Notes: a model not told the origin generated them from the sequence alone. A stretch of 64,000 nucleotides of DNA from Phascolomyces articulosus (GCA_025677815.1 JAIXMP010000009.1:868001-932000); one strand, 5' to 3'; shown: positions 48,124 to 60,311, counted from the stretch's first letter. Numbers and translations: made by a program.

Positions 48124-49762
48124 TCATGTGTAATAACTTTGGTACGCTTGTCGTTTTGCCACCGGTGAGAAATATTTCATTGAAATGGCAGGGCACGCTA
48201 CAAGCATAAATTTACTTGCAACAGCATTTAAGTTTTCTGATAGTGCTCTACCTCGATCGCTATCAACGAAGTCAACCCCATCCATCTCTTGAGTGAAACA
48301 GATGTATAAGTAATCCGTACTTTTTCCATCTTGTACCATATCACTCAAGAATTGTTCCATCTCACTGACAGCAATTTGGTTCTAATGACGTATTTTCAAT
48401 TCATCAGTAGCACACAGTCTTGAAATTGCAATTGTACTTAAAGCGTCTGAATTGACTACTTTATATAGGTACCTTCAGGATATGCCGCTATCCCCAAAAA
48501 GTGTTGTAAACCACTGGTTGTAAATTCTTCACTGTATAGTTCGATTTCTTCCAATTTCGAGCGTCCATTGTAATCACCACCATTAAGACATCGTCAAGAT
48601 AAGTAGCAGGATATCTGATAACAAATCACAAGAGATGTTGAATTCTCAACCACGTGCTCGAAGAATCGATGCAAAATAGCTTCTTCTTGCCATATGGAGA
48701 AACTGCTGTGAATTATCAGACGTCGCAGAGGTGGAAATCGATAGTAAGAGATGAGCTCCAACGTAATTTCATCTTACACATAGATGTAACCAGAAAAGTT
48801 GAGTATTTGAAGTGTATTGTGACATTGTGAGATAAATCGTCGAACAGTAGGGGTAATACCTTCTTCTTCTCCTTCCTGGGCAGTGTCATTAAAATAAAAT
48901 TCTGTCATGCCATCCACCTGTTCATACAAATTTCATTGTGTTGGGGGGGGTTTATGTACGTCGCATACGTGATATTCATTGTTTCTTGCTCTAGCGAAAT
49001 AAGCGTTTCAGGTTCGGGACATAATCGTAAAAGTCGTTCTGATAAATGCTGACCAGTATGTACAATATCAAATGTGGAAGTATCAAGAACTTTATGTTTG
49101 GGTGTGACTCTAGCAAATGCAAGGACGACAATATGTCCTTCCATGTTGTGTATTTCGAATACCAGTTTGTTCAAAGTTTAGTGTTGGAAATCAGCTAATA
49201 ATGTAGATGGTCGATATTCTGTGGGGTTTTGGATTCCCGCATCAAAAGTAAATTGCATCATATTTGGACAATGTCGAAGAAAAGCATCAGGGGGAGCATT
49301 TCTAACTGGTTTCATAGCCATATACGATTCCATTATGATGATGACTCGCGAGAGCGTATCGCCATACATGTCAAAGAACTTCAACGCGTTTTGATTCGTC
49401 AAGGAGGCAACCGTCATTTTTGCTAAATTATAGTAAATATTGAAATAATGTGATTACTGCAATTAATAACCAGTGATTGATGTTTTCACTTTAAGAAACA
49501 TAAAAAAAATATAAGGAAAAACAAATATAGTACCATCATTAATTTTACTGCACTGTGGACTGACTAGCTTGCTATTATTTCGTCTCATTTTTTTGTTTTG
49601 ACTAATTAAGCATAATTCGATGCATTTACCTATTGATTCATTTCTTTCTTTAAACTTCCTTTTTACAATATGTAAATAATTATGTCTCTTCGATTTTTTA
49701 ATAATAAAAAGCATTATGAATTTTTTGTGACGTGCAATAACAAATGGCAATTCTTGTAGCAT
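48124..49762 (-). pseudogene. F-box/LRR family gene, copy A, decayed
   Basis: Matching pieces align in order with the intact gene at 58.6-60.3 kb. They are SKLVSPQCSKINDG before a GT at about 49535 (intact: CNKLNDG before its intron), NALKFFDMYGDTLSRVIIIMES near 49400-49330, PPDAFLRHCPNMMQFTFDAG, and the end FVDSDRGRALSENLNAVASKFMLV near 48200-48270. The F-box itself is not recognisable, and the middle is scattered over frames with stops. It keeps the family intron position. A non-functional copy. Confidence 0.6.
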
Positions 49763-52665
49763 ATTTATTTACAAATAGGATGTGATTAGATCATCATTTG
49801 TGGAAGACTACTAAACTTGTCCTGTCAAAAGTGCGAAAAAATATTGCGTTTTTTTTTTGGCCGGCCTTGCTTAAAATTTCAAAAAAGTACTTTACTCTGA
49901 AAACTTCCTATTATATCATAATCCAGAATTAAAAACAATATAGCCCGCAAGCTTTATTATTCAGTTAGTCCTTTATGGGAATTGTGAAATAAAAAATTGG
50001 AAGTGAAATCCCAAGTAGTTGAAAGGTTTTGAAAAAAATAAAAACATTGGTCTATTTAAGATATGATGAAAGAACGATATATAATACGGCTAACAAGTAG
50101 TGACCAAGAACATGAGAGTGTAAATGTTGTTCGTCTTTTTTATACATTTCTATAAATTATGTAAACCAAAAATACCCTTAATAAATCACACGGTCTTCTT
50201 GAAGTACTACTGTCTTCTGCAATGTTGCTTATACTACCTGTTCTTTGAAATAATTCTTCTTGTATCAACTGGATTGTGATATAATAAATTGTACTTTTTT
50301 TTTTTTGGAACGATGGTAGAATTGTAGATATGGCTATAGTATCTAAAGATATCAAAATTTATCAGTAAGCAAAATACTCATAATGTATAGCATCTTCTTG
50401 TCTTTTTGCACCTTCTTTTCCTTGAATTTTACTGGAACGTATTGGAACTACAAGTAGTTGACACATAATTTTTGGAATAATGGTATGGTTATATCATATA
50501 GTACTATCATAATATAAAAATCAATATCATACAAATAACTCCCCATAGTACCGTCAAATCAATCATGTGGTATACGTACTTTTCTTTTTGAACGTAATAG
50601 TTTTAATTATGATGATCCATGTTTTTTTGTTTGTATCCTTCCTTCTTTTGTGTCTACCAAACTGATACGTTGGTTTAGTTGATTATATATGATGTATCCT
50701 TTTTCATTATCTTTACAAAAATAGGAGAGGGAACTTACCCAATGTTTTGAGAACGGATTTATATATACAATAAAAGGGCATTGATAATATGTTTTCTACA
50801 ATATCAAGATTTTATCGATCCACTTCGCCATTGCTCCTATATATCATTTAGTATTTTAATGTTTTTATATATTTAGCAGACGTGTTGTTTATATATTATG
50901 GCGTGTGCCTAAACTGATATTGTATTTGATACTTAACTGTTGTAGGGTTGATTAATTGGGTGTGTGTTTGTCTTTGACCATTTGTAAACTTCCCTAAAGT
51001 TCACAAAGGCATGAACATGTAATCCCATATTGCCGTACGTCTATATATTTATAGTATATATCATCCATCACCTTCATCCAAATACTATATACTTGTTTTT
51101 TTTTACCACTTCGGGACTCTTCTCCATTAAAATAAATACCTTTGTAGTTGTAATAGATATCGACAAAGAAGACAATGTGATTGATGTCGAAACTGTAGAT
51201 GATGAAGAAAAAGGAGGCAAAATGGTTGCTTCAATGGTTGAGATATTGAAGAAATAAGATAGCAAATAGTTTCTACAATAATGATTGAAGATGAACGCTT
51301 GTTGAAATAGTGATGATAATGGTGACGAGAAATAGTAGTTGTAATAATTATCGATGAAGAAGACAAAATAAATGTTGTAATAATTATTGATAATAATGAT
51401 GCTGAAGAATCAAAGGTAATGGTAGATGACAATGTCGATGCTGCTACTGCCATGAATAAGATGTACCCACTACTATATTTGACCGCTTTGTTTCCATAGT
51501 TCCACAATTAGATACAGTCGTGCATTTTGTTTTGATTGTTTGACACATTGACTGTTTCCAATTGTATTGGTGTAATAGATTGTTTAAATTTGGGTTGATA
51601 ACATGCCGAGTTGAGTTGTTTTGTTGTTATCACATCATTCCACTGCTTCTAATCCCCAAAGATGAATTGTATCCCGTTAACTTGTATTGCTGTATTTTCC
51701 AAGAATATGTAAATGATTTTTCTTGGATTACAAAAGTGATAATGCTTGACCACTGCCATAATGATTGAATTTTCGTGTTGTTCATTTGACAATGTTCGTG
51801 CTTGTAAAGAAAGTAGTGCTTTGTTTGTTTTGAATAATATTGATGCAAATAAACTTGTGTACGTGCTTGAATTGTTTTGTTTCTTGGATAAATTATTGTT
51901 TCTTGGTAACTAATCATGAATGATTTTTGATGGAATGATTATTTGTTTGCCTTGATTTGGTGTGTGATAAAGAAGGTTCATAAGATGGGTAGTTGTGTTT
52001 TCTGTTTTTGTTGATATCCAACATGTTTGTTTGTTCCAGATATCTTGGTTTGAAAAGTAAATAAAGCAGAGATTCGTTGGGTGCTAACAAAGTCTTGATT
52101 CAAGAAAAGTGTGCGTGTAACATAATTGGTTGATTGATTGATTGGTTGATTGAAGAAGACGACAACGGCTACTAGAAATGATCAAGCCAAAGACGGGATT
52201 CTTTGTCCAGTAATATAGGTAAGATTAGGCCAAGATACCCGGTCATTTGGAAAAATGAGTTGTTACACACTCCTAAGTGGAATCCAACGGCCCATCGCCA
52301 AGCCAAAGACAGGATGCCACATGTTGCCACAACGACAACTGAGTTGTTACACACTCCTTCACCGGCAAAAAGCCAGAAAAGCCAGGTGGCGTACACGCCA
52401 AACAAAACGCCACAGTTAATTAAAGTTAGTGCCTATAAACAAAATCACATTTATGCAAATAAATGCAGTCCCAAAAAATACTAACCCAATAAAAAATAAA
52501 AGGAGGGGGAAAGAAATGTTTTTGTTTTTTGGGTTTTATATTTTCTATAAAAATTAAACCAAACAAGATGAGTCCATCATGAGATGCATTGCGTTTCAAT
52601 GAGATTGAAAGAAAACTTACTTTTTGTGTTTTTTTTGGGGGGGGGGATTTTTGTATTTTTTTTTT
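49763..52665. other. Gene-poor stretch
   Basis: AT-rich. A low-complexity GAT/GTT-like block at about 51130-51460 gives open frames on both strands (for example VVVIDIDKEDNVIDVETVDD, and Ser/Ile/Thr runs on the other strand), which I do not accept as genes. A short direct-repeat area at 52184-52358 has its own entry. A (GATT)n-like run lies near 52125-52152. Confidence 0.5.
52184..52358. repeat. Short degenerate direct repeats
   Basis: AAGCCAAAGAC is found at 52184 and 52300, and GAGTTGTTACACACTCCT at 52257 and 52341 (18 identical bases). The order is the same but the spacing differs (73 and 41 bp). GC content is higher than the flanks. Probably a diverged tandem duplication or part of a dispersed repeat. 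Confidence 0.6.
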
Positions 52666-53779
52666 CTAATTGAAATTAAAAAAGAATAACACGATTAGCC
52701 TCCAGTTTTTTCTTTCTTTCTTTCTCATACAGATATTAAAAGGTACGTACTTTGTTTTTCGTTTTTTTTTAAAAAACCACACAGTCGTGGCAAGAGGGGA
52801 CACGATGTCCACTTCCATGTCGTCAGCATACCAATCTACATCCACGTACTCCAAGTCTCCGTACTCCCAATCTACATCCATATCTTCGTAGTCGCCGTCG
52901 TCACCTTCATCATCATCACCGTTATTGTCTCCGATACCGTCTTCATCACCGTCACTATCTTCATCGTCACCGCTACCAACTACTGTTTCTTCTTGTTCTT
53001 CTTCATCACCATTTTGTTCTTCGTCTTCTGCTTCTTCTTCACTGGATTCTGCTCCTTCTTCACCATCTTTTTCGCTTTCTTCATCTTTACTTTCTTCTTC
53101 GTCACCGTCGCTTTCTTCGTCACCTGCACATTCACGTCGTAACTTTCATCGTCGTCATTATCATTGTCATCGTCATCACCATGTTGTGGAACAACAGAGA
53201 GGAGAGGAGTGGCACGAGACCAGGCAAGGATACGATCGAGGGCAGCGGCACGAGCTGCGGGGGAGAGAGCACGGCGGCGAGGTTGAGCGATCAAGCGCTC
53301 ACCGGGAGCAGGGACACTTTCTTCCGAAGAAGATGTCATCGAATCTTCACTTTCACTATCGCTATCACTATCGTCATCATTGTCAGCTACCAACAACCGT
53401 CGCTGATGTTCCAACTCAGCCATGCGTGCTTCCACACGTCGGGCATGTTGTTCCACGGTCTCACCAGGATGACGAGGGAATTTCCCCCAACGGAATGGTG
53501 GTCATCACTATCTTCGTACGTTCTTTTGTTGCCCACAGAGGCGGAGGAAGATGAGGTAGCAGAAGCGGAATCGGAATCGGAATCGGTGGAGGAGAAAGAT
53601 GTGGGGAATGCAGAATCTAATGATTCTTGCAATGCATTGAGATCCAATGGATCTTGTCGGGCCATGTTGGGAGCAGCAGCAGTAGTAATTGGAGTTGTGG
53701 TAGTGGTGGTAGTAGCGGTAGATGCAGCAGGAGCAGTGGGAGTAGGAGTGGCAGCGGATGAGAATGGGGCGGAATACAT
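52666..53779 (-). pseudogene. Frame-broken acidic protein, unrecognised
   Basis: From ATG 53779 the first frame runs through Ala/Thr-rich sequence, MARQDPLDLNALQESLDSAF, and a Ser/Asp run to KRTYEDSDD near 53500. The next frame has PFRWGKFPRHPGETVEQHA and RRVEARMAELEHQRRLL, then PAARAAALDRILAWSRA. From about 53130 a third frame carries a long Glu/Asp tail and VDWEYGDLEYVDVDWYADD. Both changes are of the same sign, as if one base were lost each time (near 53495 and 53135). The long coherent pieces suggest a recently live gene or sequence errors. GC content is higher than the neighbours. No domain is known to me; nuclear acidic proteins look like this. Confidence 0.5.
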
Positions 53780-54861
53780 AAGCGGATACTTCAACGCGAA
53801 TGGGGTTAAGGAAAAAAAAAAGGAAAAAGAGGTGTACACCAGCTTCCATGGCATTAAACTAATTCGACACCCGCCCTGCAAAAAAAAAAAAAAATTGACA
53901 CACTGACAATAATTATTTTTTTGCACGCAACACACCAGCTTAACATAACATATATATTAAATACACACATACAGTATATTAAGTATTAATATTATTTGAT
54001 TGTAATTATTATGCTTATTTTTATTTTCATTATCATAGCTTTAATTATAAGTGAATACCATTGTTAAAGGGGTAAAAAATCTTAATCTGAAACAAAGAAT
54101 GTCAAAAAACGCACGGACCACGATAACGGAACTGTTCCGGATAAAGATTTCTCTTTTTTTTCGAAATGGCAAACAAGCGATGGATTGGCATTATAAATCT
54201 AGATCATCTTTTATGTCAAAACCTGATCAACACTGGTTCAAGACAAGTGTCTAATTTTTATTTTACAGGAAAGGTACAGGATACGAATTGAGAATAATTT
54301 TATAATAACAGGAACATAACAACATAAAAACCTGTTGTTTAACAAATATATAAATCATGCAACGATGACAAAATTGCTTGAATTCAGGTAAATCATAATC
54401 GTATTTCATTTTACACTTTGATTAAATGGCTATTTACGCGGTGAGACTCTCTCAATGCTTTTAAGTTTGAACATAGCTGGTTGTTATATTACACAATGAT
54501 ATTATGTTTAAAAAGCCTTACTTACGCTGTTTTCTTGCTAATCTCTCTTCTTCACTTAAAAAACGTATCTTTTGTTTTTCATATCATTTCCTCTTTCTTT
54601 ATAAACGCACTCTATTTATTTTACGGAATATCTGTTGACCCGAAGCGACTAAAAGGACAAATGTTGATTACTAACATACACCATATTCTTCGTTTGTTAG
54701 TATCATAGCATTATCTAATTCTTTGCTTGTTTGCCTGTGAGTTAACCTTTTTTTAAAAAAATTTCTATCAAGTATTATATATTAAAAACTCATTCAGCAA
54801 AAATACCTAATGTTATTTTAGAATAAATGTATATAACATACTACACTGCACACTCTTTTAG
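53780..54861. other. Gap left of HET-like copy 2
   Basis: Upstream region of the acidic protein gene, then AT-rich DNA. Frames at 54051-54254 and 54481-54708 are short and not supported; one of them could hold a first exon of the HET-like copy, as an acceptor CTTTTAG lies at 54855-54861. Confidence 0.5.
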
Positions 54862-56061
54862 AAGACAAAATCAGAGAACGCATCATACACCACCAACCAC
54901 CCAAAAAGGTTCCTGATAAAGTTCCTGAACTAGAATTCATGCCTAGTAGCAAACTTGTTCGTATATCCGAAATGCAAGTGGTGAATGGATCTCATATGGA
55001 CGAAGGTTATTGTGCATTATCCTACTCATGGAATCAATCCGGAACAGTCAATTATGAACCTTTTCACGGCAAACACATACGTATTGATAGAGGTAACCAC
55101 AAGATTATTTTTTCCTGCTGAGAGGAACATTAAAATGAGTTTTGCTATCTTATTCAATGTAAAGGCATTTCTGGCAATGTGAAATATGTCAACAGTTCTA
55201 CATTAAATATATATGATATGATCTAATGTGCATCAATAAGAATGACAAGGAAGAAAAGAAACGTGAAATACTCAATATGCATCATTCATATCCAAATGCT
55301 TATTGCACTGTGGTACTTGTTCCTGAATTATTTCATTATAATTTGAATTTAAAACAAGGGTGTTTCAAACGTCTATGGACTTTAGAAGAAGCAATTAAAT
55401 CAGAAAGATTGTTATTCGTCGGCAAGGATATTCATATATGGGGTGAAAATCTTAAAGATTACAAAATAACATATGAATTAGTCAAAGAATTATCAGAACT
55501 CAATGTTAATCGAATACTCTATCATGCACATAGACGGACAAGCACCAAAGATCACGACCAGGTTTTTGCTCTGATATATCTTCTTCCCGATATCATTGAC
55601 AAAATCGACATAGACTATGACCAAGAACCAGATAAAGACTTGATGATTCGATATTATGGTTTTTAGCAAATATATATATATATATAAGAATAAAATACTC
55701 TAATCAAATCTCTAAAGAACTTCAAGATGTAACAAGATTTATGGAGATAAAGAAGGAAAACTTGTGTTGATGTCACAAAGAAAGGGATGGATATCAAATA
55801 GGTGCAACAGTTAATTTTCATTACTTGACGGAAGACCTGGCTATTGCTTTGCACAATATGTAATTCTCTCTGGTATTTCGTTTATACATGAAAAATATGC
55901 TTATTGTTATTATTCCGTTATCAAAAAAAAGACATGAAGAAGAATACTATAAAGCTATAGGCGCTGTAGAAATAGAATATGAAAAAGGTTTTTTCTTTGG
56001 TTGTATTTTGAGCATTAATTTTTTTTTTAATTCAGTAAAATCAAATTCTCAAACCGTTTAA
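54862..56061 (+). pseudogene. HET-domain-like gene, copy 2, decayed
   Basis: After the acceptor at 54861 the sequence matches HET-like copy 1 in order: SSKLVRISEMQVVNG, GYCALSYSWNQSG, then KYI.YD.MCINKND. The tryptophan expected in KYIWYD is a TGA stop at about 55212. Then follow YPNAYCTVVLVPELF, GCFKRLWTLEEAI and STKDHDQVFALIYLLPDII. A TAG at 55664-55666 ends this frame; beyond it FAQYV and GISFIHEKYA, then EEEYYKAIGAVEIEY match the end of copy 1 across further stops. The insert between ELF and GCFKR is shorter than in copy 1. Non-functional. Confidence 0.65.
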
Positions 56062-56650
56062 ATAAGGTGATTATAGAGGAACTTGCGCTCGTTAGTGAGA
56101 AACTCGAAAACTACGTACGTAGCAAAAGAAATGGTTGGATTTTTTTTTATTTATGACTTAATCATTGATAATAATGAGTTCAATATTTGAAATAAGATAC
56201 CATTCGTTTTTCAATCAAGTCTGAAAATTTAATAACCTTTTTATTACTATACCGACTTGATTACTCATACGCGATGAATTGATGAGGATTCGTATCAACA
56301 ATAGTATCTTAGTCAGGTGCAGTGGAAAATACAACACGACAAATGTTTCTGTCCGTAACAAGAGACCCAGTTCCAATTAATGATATATAATTATTAGTGA
56401 AGAGCAAGTAATAATAAACTTAATAAACTCAATCTTGCTCCTTAGATGTTTATATCCCACAATTGTCAAGTGTTTATTATTATATTTATATACGTATATG
56501 ATACAAAAAAAAGAAACTAAAGATTTACATTTATTACCATGAACATGATGGTTTCTTCTATTACTACTAATCAAGTCTAGTATAACATATGTCCATTTTG
56601 ACTTGTAGTATCGTTAACTATTAATTACTATCACTAATAAAACCAACACT
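56062..56650. other. Gap between HET-like copy 2 and F-box copy B
   Basis: Tail-to-tail AT-rich gap; a 65-codon minus frame at 56377-56574 is not supported. Confidence 0.55.
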
Positions 56651-58367
56651 TCAATAATCATGATGTGTGATTATTATGGGGCCTTTTCTTTTATTCTGGT
56701 TACGTAGGGAAATCCTGTGTAGTAGTGGAGACAACATAAGCATAAACTCGCTTGCTACAGTATTCAATTTTTTAAGGAATGCCATTCCTCTTTCACTCCA
56801 AAAAAAATCATCCACGTTTTCCAATATTGGAGAAAAAACAATCTGTAAGGAACGCATAATTCTATCTACTTCCAACAAATAATCCAAACCTTCTATGTCT
56901 TGAAGAGTTGTACGACTTCTATGATGTAGCTTTATTTCTTGAAGCATACAAGGTTTTGAAGTGGCAATCGTACGTAAAACATCTTTATGGACAGCAGGAA
57001 TGTAGATAAAAATCAACACATCTTTGTGTTCCTTCAGGGTGTGCCATTATTTCCAAAAGTTGTTGTATGCCGTTTGGCTTACATGATCCACCCTCCATTT
57101 CGAATTTTTCTAATTTTTTTAATAAAATATCCTCAATATAATGCATTTGGTTTCCTATTCCAAGATAATGAATGTTTACCACCGAACGTTCAAAGAAACG
57201 GTGTAACGCATTTCGTCCTTCCCTTGTCAATACGTTTCATCTAAGGAACAATCTCGTCAAAGATGGAAAGCGGTGGTGCGATAACTGTAATATCACTTGA
57301 TCATCTTGTTGATCGCAGGATCCAGTAAGATGAAGCACTCAAAGTGTATTGTAAAAAAGTGGGGTGAATAGACAAATAAGAAGACGGGTGCTCCTCCCTT
57401 GATTCACATCATCATCTCAAAAAGAGTTGTTGAAATAATCCCGGCGACACCTGTTGTTTGTTCACTTGATGAGTTGTTGTCTTTCATAGATTGTGTTTTA
57501 TACACATGGGGTATTTCATAATGATTGTGTGCGTCACCAGGCATATAAAGTACTTTGAGCCTTGGACAGGGTTGTAAAAGCTGTTCTGATAAAGAATCGC
57601 ATATACCTAAGATGTTCCTCAAGGCGATACCAAGGTATTCAAGTTTGGGTGTCGATTTGAGAAATGCAAGCAAATCAAAACAGCCATCCATATTTTCAAT
57701 TCCAAGTGCTAGATATGCCAAGTGTTGGAGTTTCACATTGGTTAATAGTTTAGAGGGTTGATACCGTACTGGTTTCTCGATTTCCCCCACAAATGTAAAA
57801 TGTTCCAAGTTTCGACAATGTCGCAGAATAAAATCTGGTGCCACGTTCGCTTTCGTATTTTTATGCTGTTGAATCCAATCAATGACGATGACAGCGCGTG
57901 TAAGTGTAGGATCGTACATGCTGATGAAATTGAACGCGTTTAATCTTGTCAAACATCCGAACGTCATAATGACTACATGTATATCATTCCATATGGAAGT
58001 CGATTACCATGAATTTAATAAACCATCAGATTAAATAGTAAATATAAAACACATTTACCATTATTAAGTTTATTACACCTTAGATAGACAAGTAGATCAA
58101 TTAAATCGGTATCGGCTATATCACCATTGATTCTATATCTTTGACGGTATCTCGTTTAATAAAAGATTTATAAAGTCGTAAGTTCGGTTTGATTTTTTTT
58201 CAATCGGTTTTCAAAGATAAACTTTTCCATGTTCCTGGTGCATTTAAAATCATGGTTCGCCATGATTTGCTGACAAGACAAAGTCGGATGCGCTCGTGCA
58301 ACATAAAATAATTAAAGATTCTACATTGAATTTCAATCGGCATGGGCATCAAATGATCTCTGGTCAT
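56651..58367 (-). pseudogene. F-box/LRR family gene, copy B, decayed
   Basis: Start ATG 58367 with an F-box (MPMPIEIQCRIFNYFMLHE, then RIRLCLVSKSWRTMILNAP) close to that of the intact sister. A TGA at 58202-58200 follows LSLKTD, and a frame change follows near 58130. After the conserved intron position the frame is open at 57967-57404 (MTFGCLTRLNAFNFISMYD, PDFILRHCRNLEHFTFVGEI, STPKLEYLGIAL). Later pieces, in other frames, are NALHRFFERSVVNI, NGIQQLLEIMAHPEGTQR and FLKKLNTVASEFMLML. It is the closest relative of the neighbouring intact gene, about 200 bp away in the same direction: a tandem duplicate that has been inactivated. Confidence 0.75.
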
Positions 58368-58571
58368 CGCGTGCAAGTTTTTTTGACGGAAAGATGGAAA
58401 GAGGAGAGGGGGGTATTCAAATTTATATTGGTCTTTATGCAGATTTTCCGAGATCCAAAGTGTTACAGGGTTCTACAAGTTTGCAAGTAATAGTTCAATT
58501 ATTTATTATCATACACAAATTAAAAATACAATAGATTCTTTACACTTTTCCTTGTCCAATTTGTATTGCCA

Positions 58572-60311
58572 TTAAAAGTTATCACTTTGATAGTCATCAT
58601 GTGTTATTTTTATGGTCGTATATTCATCCTCCTTGTTGAGATGGGGAAACGATGAAGATACAACGAGATCGAAAGCGCTTGCTACTGTATTCAACCTTTT
58701 TAAGAATCCTTTGCCTCTTTTACTCTCAACAAAGTCACCTGGATCCACTATTGAAGACAGAGTAAGGTGTAAAAAATTCATTCTTTTCCCAGCTTCCACC
58801 ATATCGTCCAAGAAACGTTCTATGTCTTCGACAAAAGTCTTGGACACGTCAATAAGTAACTTCAGATCGTTAATCACACAAAGTTTTGACGTCGATATCA
58901 TATGTAATATGTGTGCATCCACTTGTTTCACATGGTCCAACGCGAGATTTCTTAATGTACGTTGAGGATGGGTCATTGTCTCCAAAAATTGTTGTAAGCC
59001 TTTGGATGTATATGCTCCACCACCAGTGAATTCGATACATTCTAGGTGCTGAGCATGAGTAGCAATCAATCCCAATAATACATCATCAACGAAATTGGCA
59101 TAGTATTTTATCTCAATGATTGTCAAATTGCCAGCTATTATTTGAAAAAAACGATGTAAACCATTTTCTCCCTCTGCTGTTAATACATCCCAGTTGAGAA
59201 TTAAGTGTTTCAAGGATGGGTAATCAAAGTTTGACAGGTACTGCATCAGATTATCATCATATTCATCGGTGACTCCCCCAAGACTGAGTACTTGAACAGT
59301 ATTGTGAATATGTGGGATAAATGGTCGAAGAATACGATTAGTACACCCTGGTTCGTCATCTTCAACATATAAAAAATCGTTGAAGTATAATTCAGCTATA
59401 CCGCGCTGTTCGTATTGTATCGGTGTAATAGTGTGCAATTCACGTATTTCAAGTTTATTATCTTCTTCACCAAGCAAGTGAAGCGTTTTCAATTCTGGAC
59501 AATGTTGTAAAAGTTGTTCTGGAAAGGATTCATTAGCAGTAGGTAAAACATTTAGTAAGGAAATACCAAGGCGTTCAAGTTTAGGTGTCGCTTTGAAAAA
59601 ATCGAGCGTGCCAGGACCATTATACATATTGCTTATTTCTAGTGACAAATCAGTCAAATGTTGATGCTTTACATTCGTCAATAATCTTGATGGATTGTAT
59701 TGTTCTGGCTCTTTGATATACCCCACAAAAGTGAATTGTTTCAAGTTTCGACAATGTCTTAGAAAAAAATCTGGGGATGCGTTCTGTTTGGTAGAAGTCG
59801 GATAAATATAATCATCAAGTATCAGGATAACTCGAGTAAGTGAAGGCCCACACATATCTAGGAGCTTGAACGCATTGACTCTTGTCAAACGTCCTACTTT
59901 TAAATAGACTAACACCCCCCGGTAAAATATTACAATTAGTGGCCAATTAATAGGATACTGCCCTTTTTTTTTTAAGAAAAGAAATTCTTGTATACCATCA
60001 TTGAGCTTATTGCATTTTAGGCTGACAAGATAATCGGTGACCTTGGTATCACATATTTCACCATCGATTTTTATTTCTTTGACATTATCTCGTTTAATAT
60101 AGGCTTCATAAGGTTGTAAATTGGGTTCTATTTTCTGTTCGACGATTTTTAAAGATAAAGTTTTCCATGTTCCTGGTGCATTTAAAATCGCGGTCTGCCA
60201 TAACTTGCAGACATGACAAAGCTGGATGCGTTCTTGTAATGACAATTGACCAAAGATACTATATTGGATCTCAATTGGCATGGTCATTAGGAGATCTTTG
60301 TTAATGGTCAT
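58572..60311 (-). CDS. F-box/LRR protein, intact copy
   Basis: Reads open from ATG 60311 to the stop at 58572. The F-box is at residues of about 8-50 (LLMTMPIEIQYSIFGQLSLQ, ERIQLCHVCKLWQTAIL). Repeated LRR-like segments follow: HCRNLKQFTFVG, NVKHQHLTDLSLEIS, STPKLE-type KATPKLERLGISLL, HCPELKTLHLLGE, TVQVLSLGGV, YPSLKHLILNW, HAQHLECIEFTGG, TLRNLALDHV. Positions 59995-59897 form a 99-nt GT-AG intron at the place where the broken sisters also have one. It has no stop and is a multiple of three, so both 579 (retained) and 546 residues (spliced) are possible. F-box proteins recruit targets to SCF ubiquitin ligase via Skp1. The target is unknown. Confidence 0.85.
   Translation of the reverse strand: MTINKDLLMTMPIEIQYSIFGQLSLQERIQLCHVCKLWQTAILNAPGTWKTLSLKIVEQKIEPNLQPYEAYIKRDNVKEIKIDGEICDTKVTDYLVSLKCNKLNDGIQEFLFLKKKGQYPINWPLIVIFYRGVLVYLKVGRLTRVNAFKLLDMCGPSLTRVILILDDYIYPTSTKQNASPDFFLRHCRNLKQFTFVGYIKEPEQYNPSRLLTNVKHQHLTDLSLEISNMYNGPGTLDFFKATPKLERLGISLLNVLPTANESFPEQLLQHCPELKTLHLLGEEDNKLEIRELHTITPIQYEQRGIAELYFNDFLYVEDDEPGCTNRILRPFIPHIHNTVQVLSLGGVTDEYDDNLMQYLSNFDYPSLKHLILNWDVLTAEGENGLHRFFQIIAGNLTIIEIKYYANFVDDVLLGLIATHAQHLECIEFTGGGAYTSKGLQQFLETMTHPQRTLRNLALDHVKQVDAHILHMISTSKLCVINDLKLLIDVSKTFVEDIERFLDDMVEAGKRMNFLHLTLSSIVDPGDFVESKRGKGFLKRLNTVASAFDLVVSSSFPHLNKEDEYTTIKITHDDYQSDNF

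Noticed and set aside
51030..51507. Overlapping low-complexity frames on both strands
   Set aside because: Imperfect GAT/GTT-type repeats keep several frames open; no conserved feature.
52980..53130. Lysine-rich tail of the middle frame of the acidic protein
   Set aside because: The same GAA/GAT repeats read one base off give Lys/Met; the acidic reading continues into a more complex end, so the lysine tail is probably a shadow.
52925..53554. 209-codon Ser-rich plus-strand frame
   Set aside because: Mirror image of the Glu/Asp tail coded on the minus strand.
53181..53906. 241-codon plus-strand open frame
   Set aside because: It lies opposite the acidic protein gene. Its Val/Ala/Glu runs mirror the Asp/Glu/Ser-rich repeats of the minus strand; no domain.
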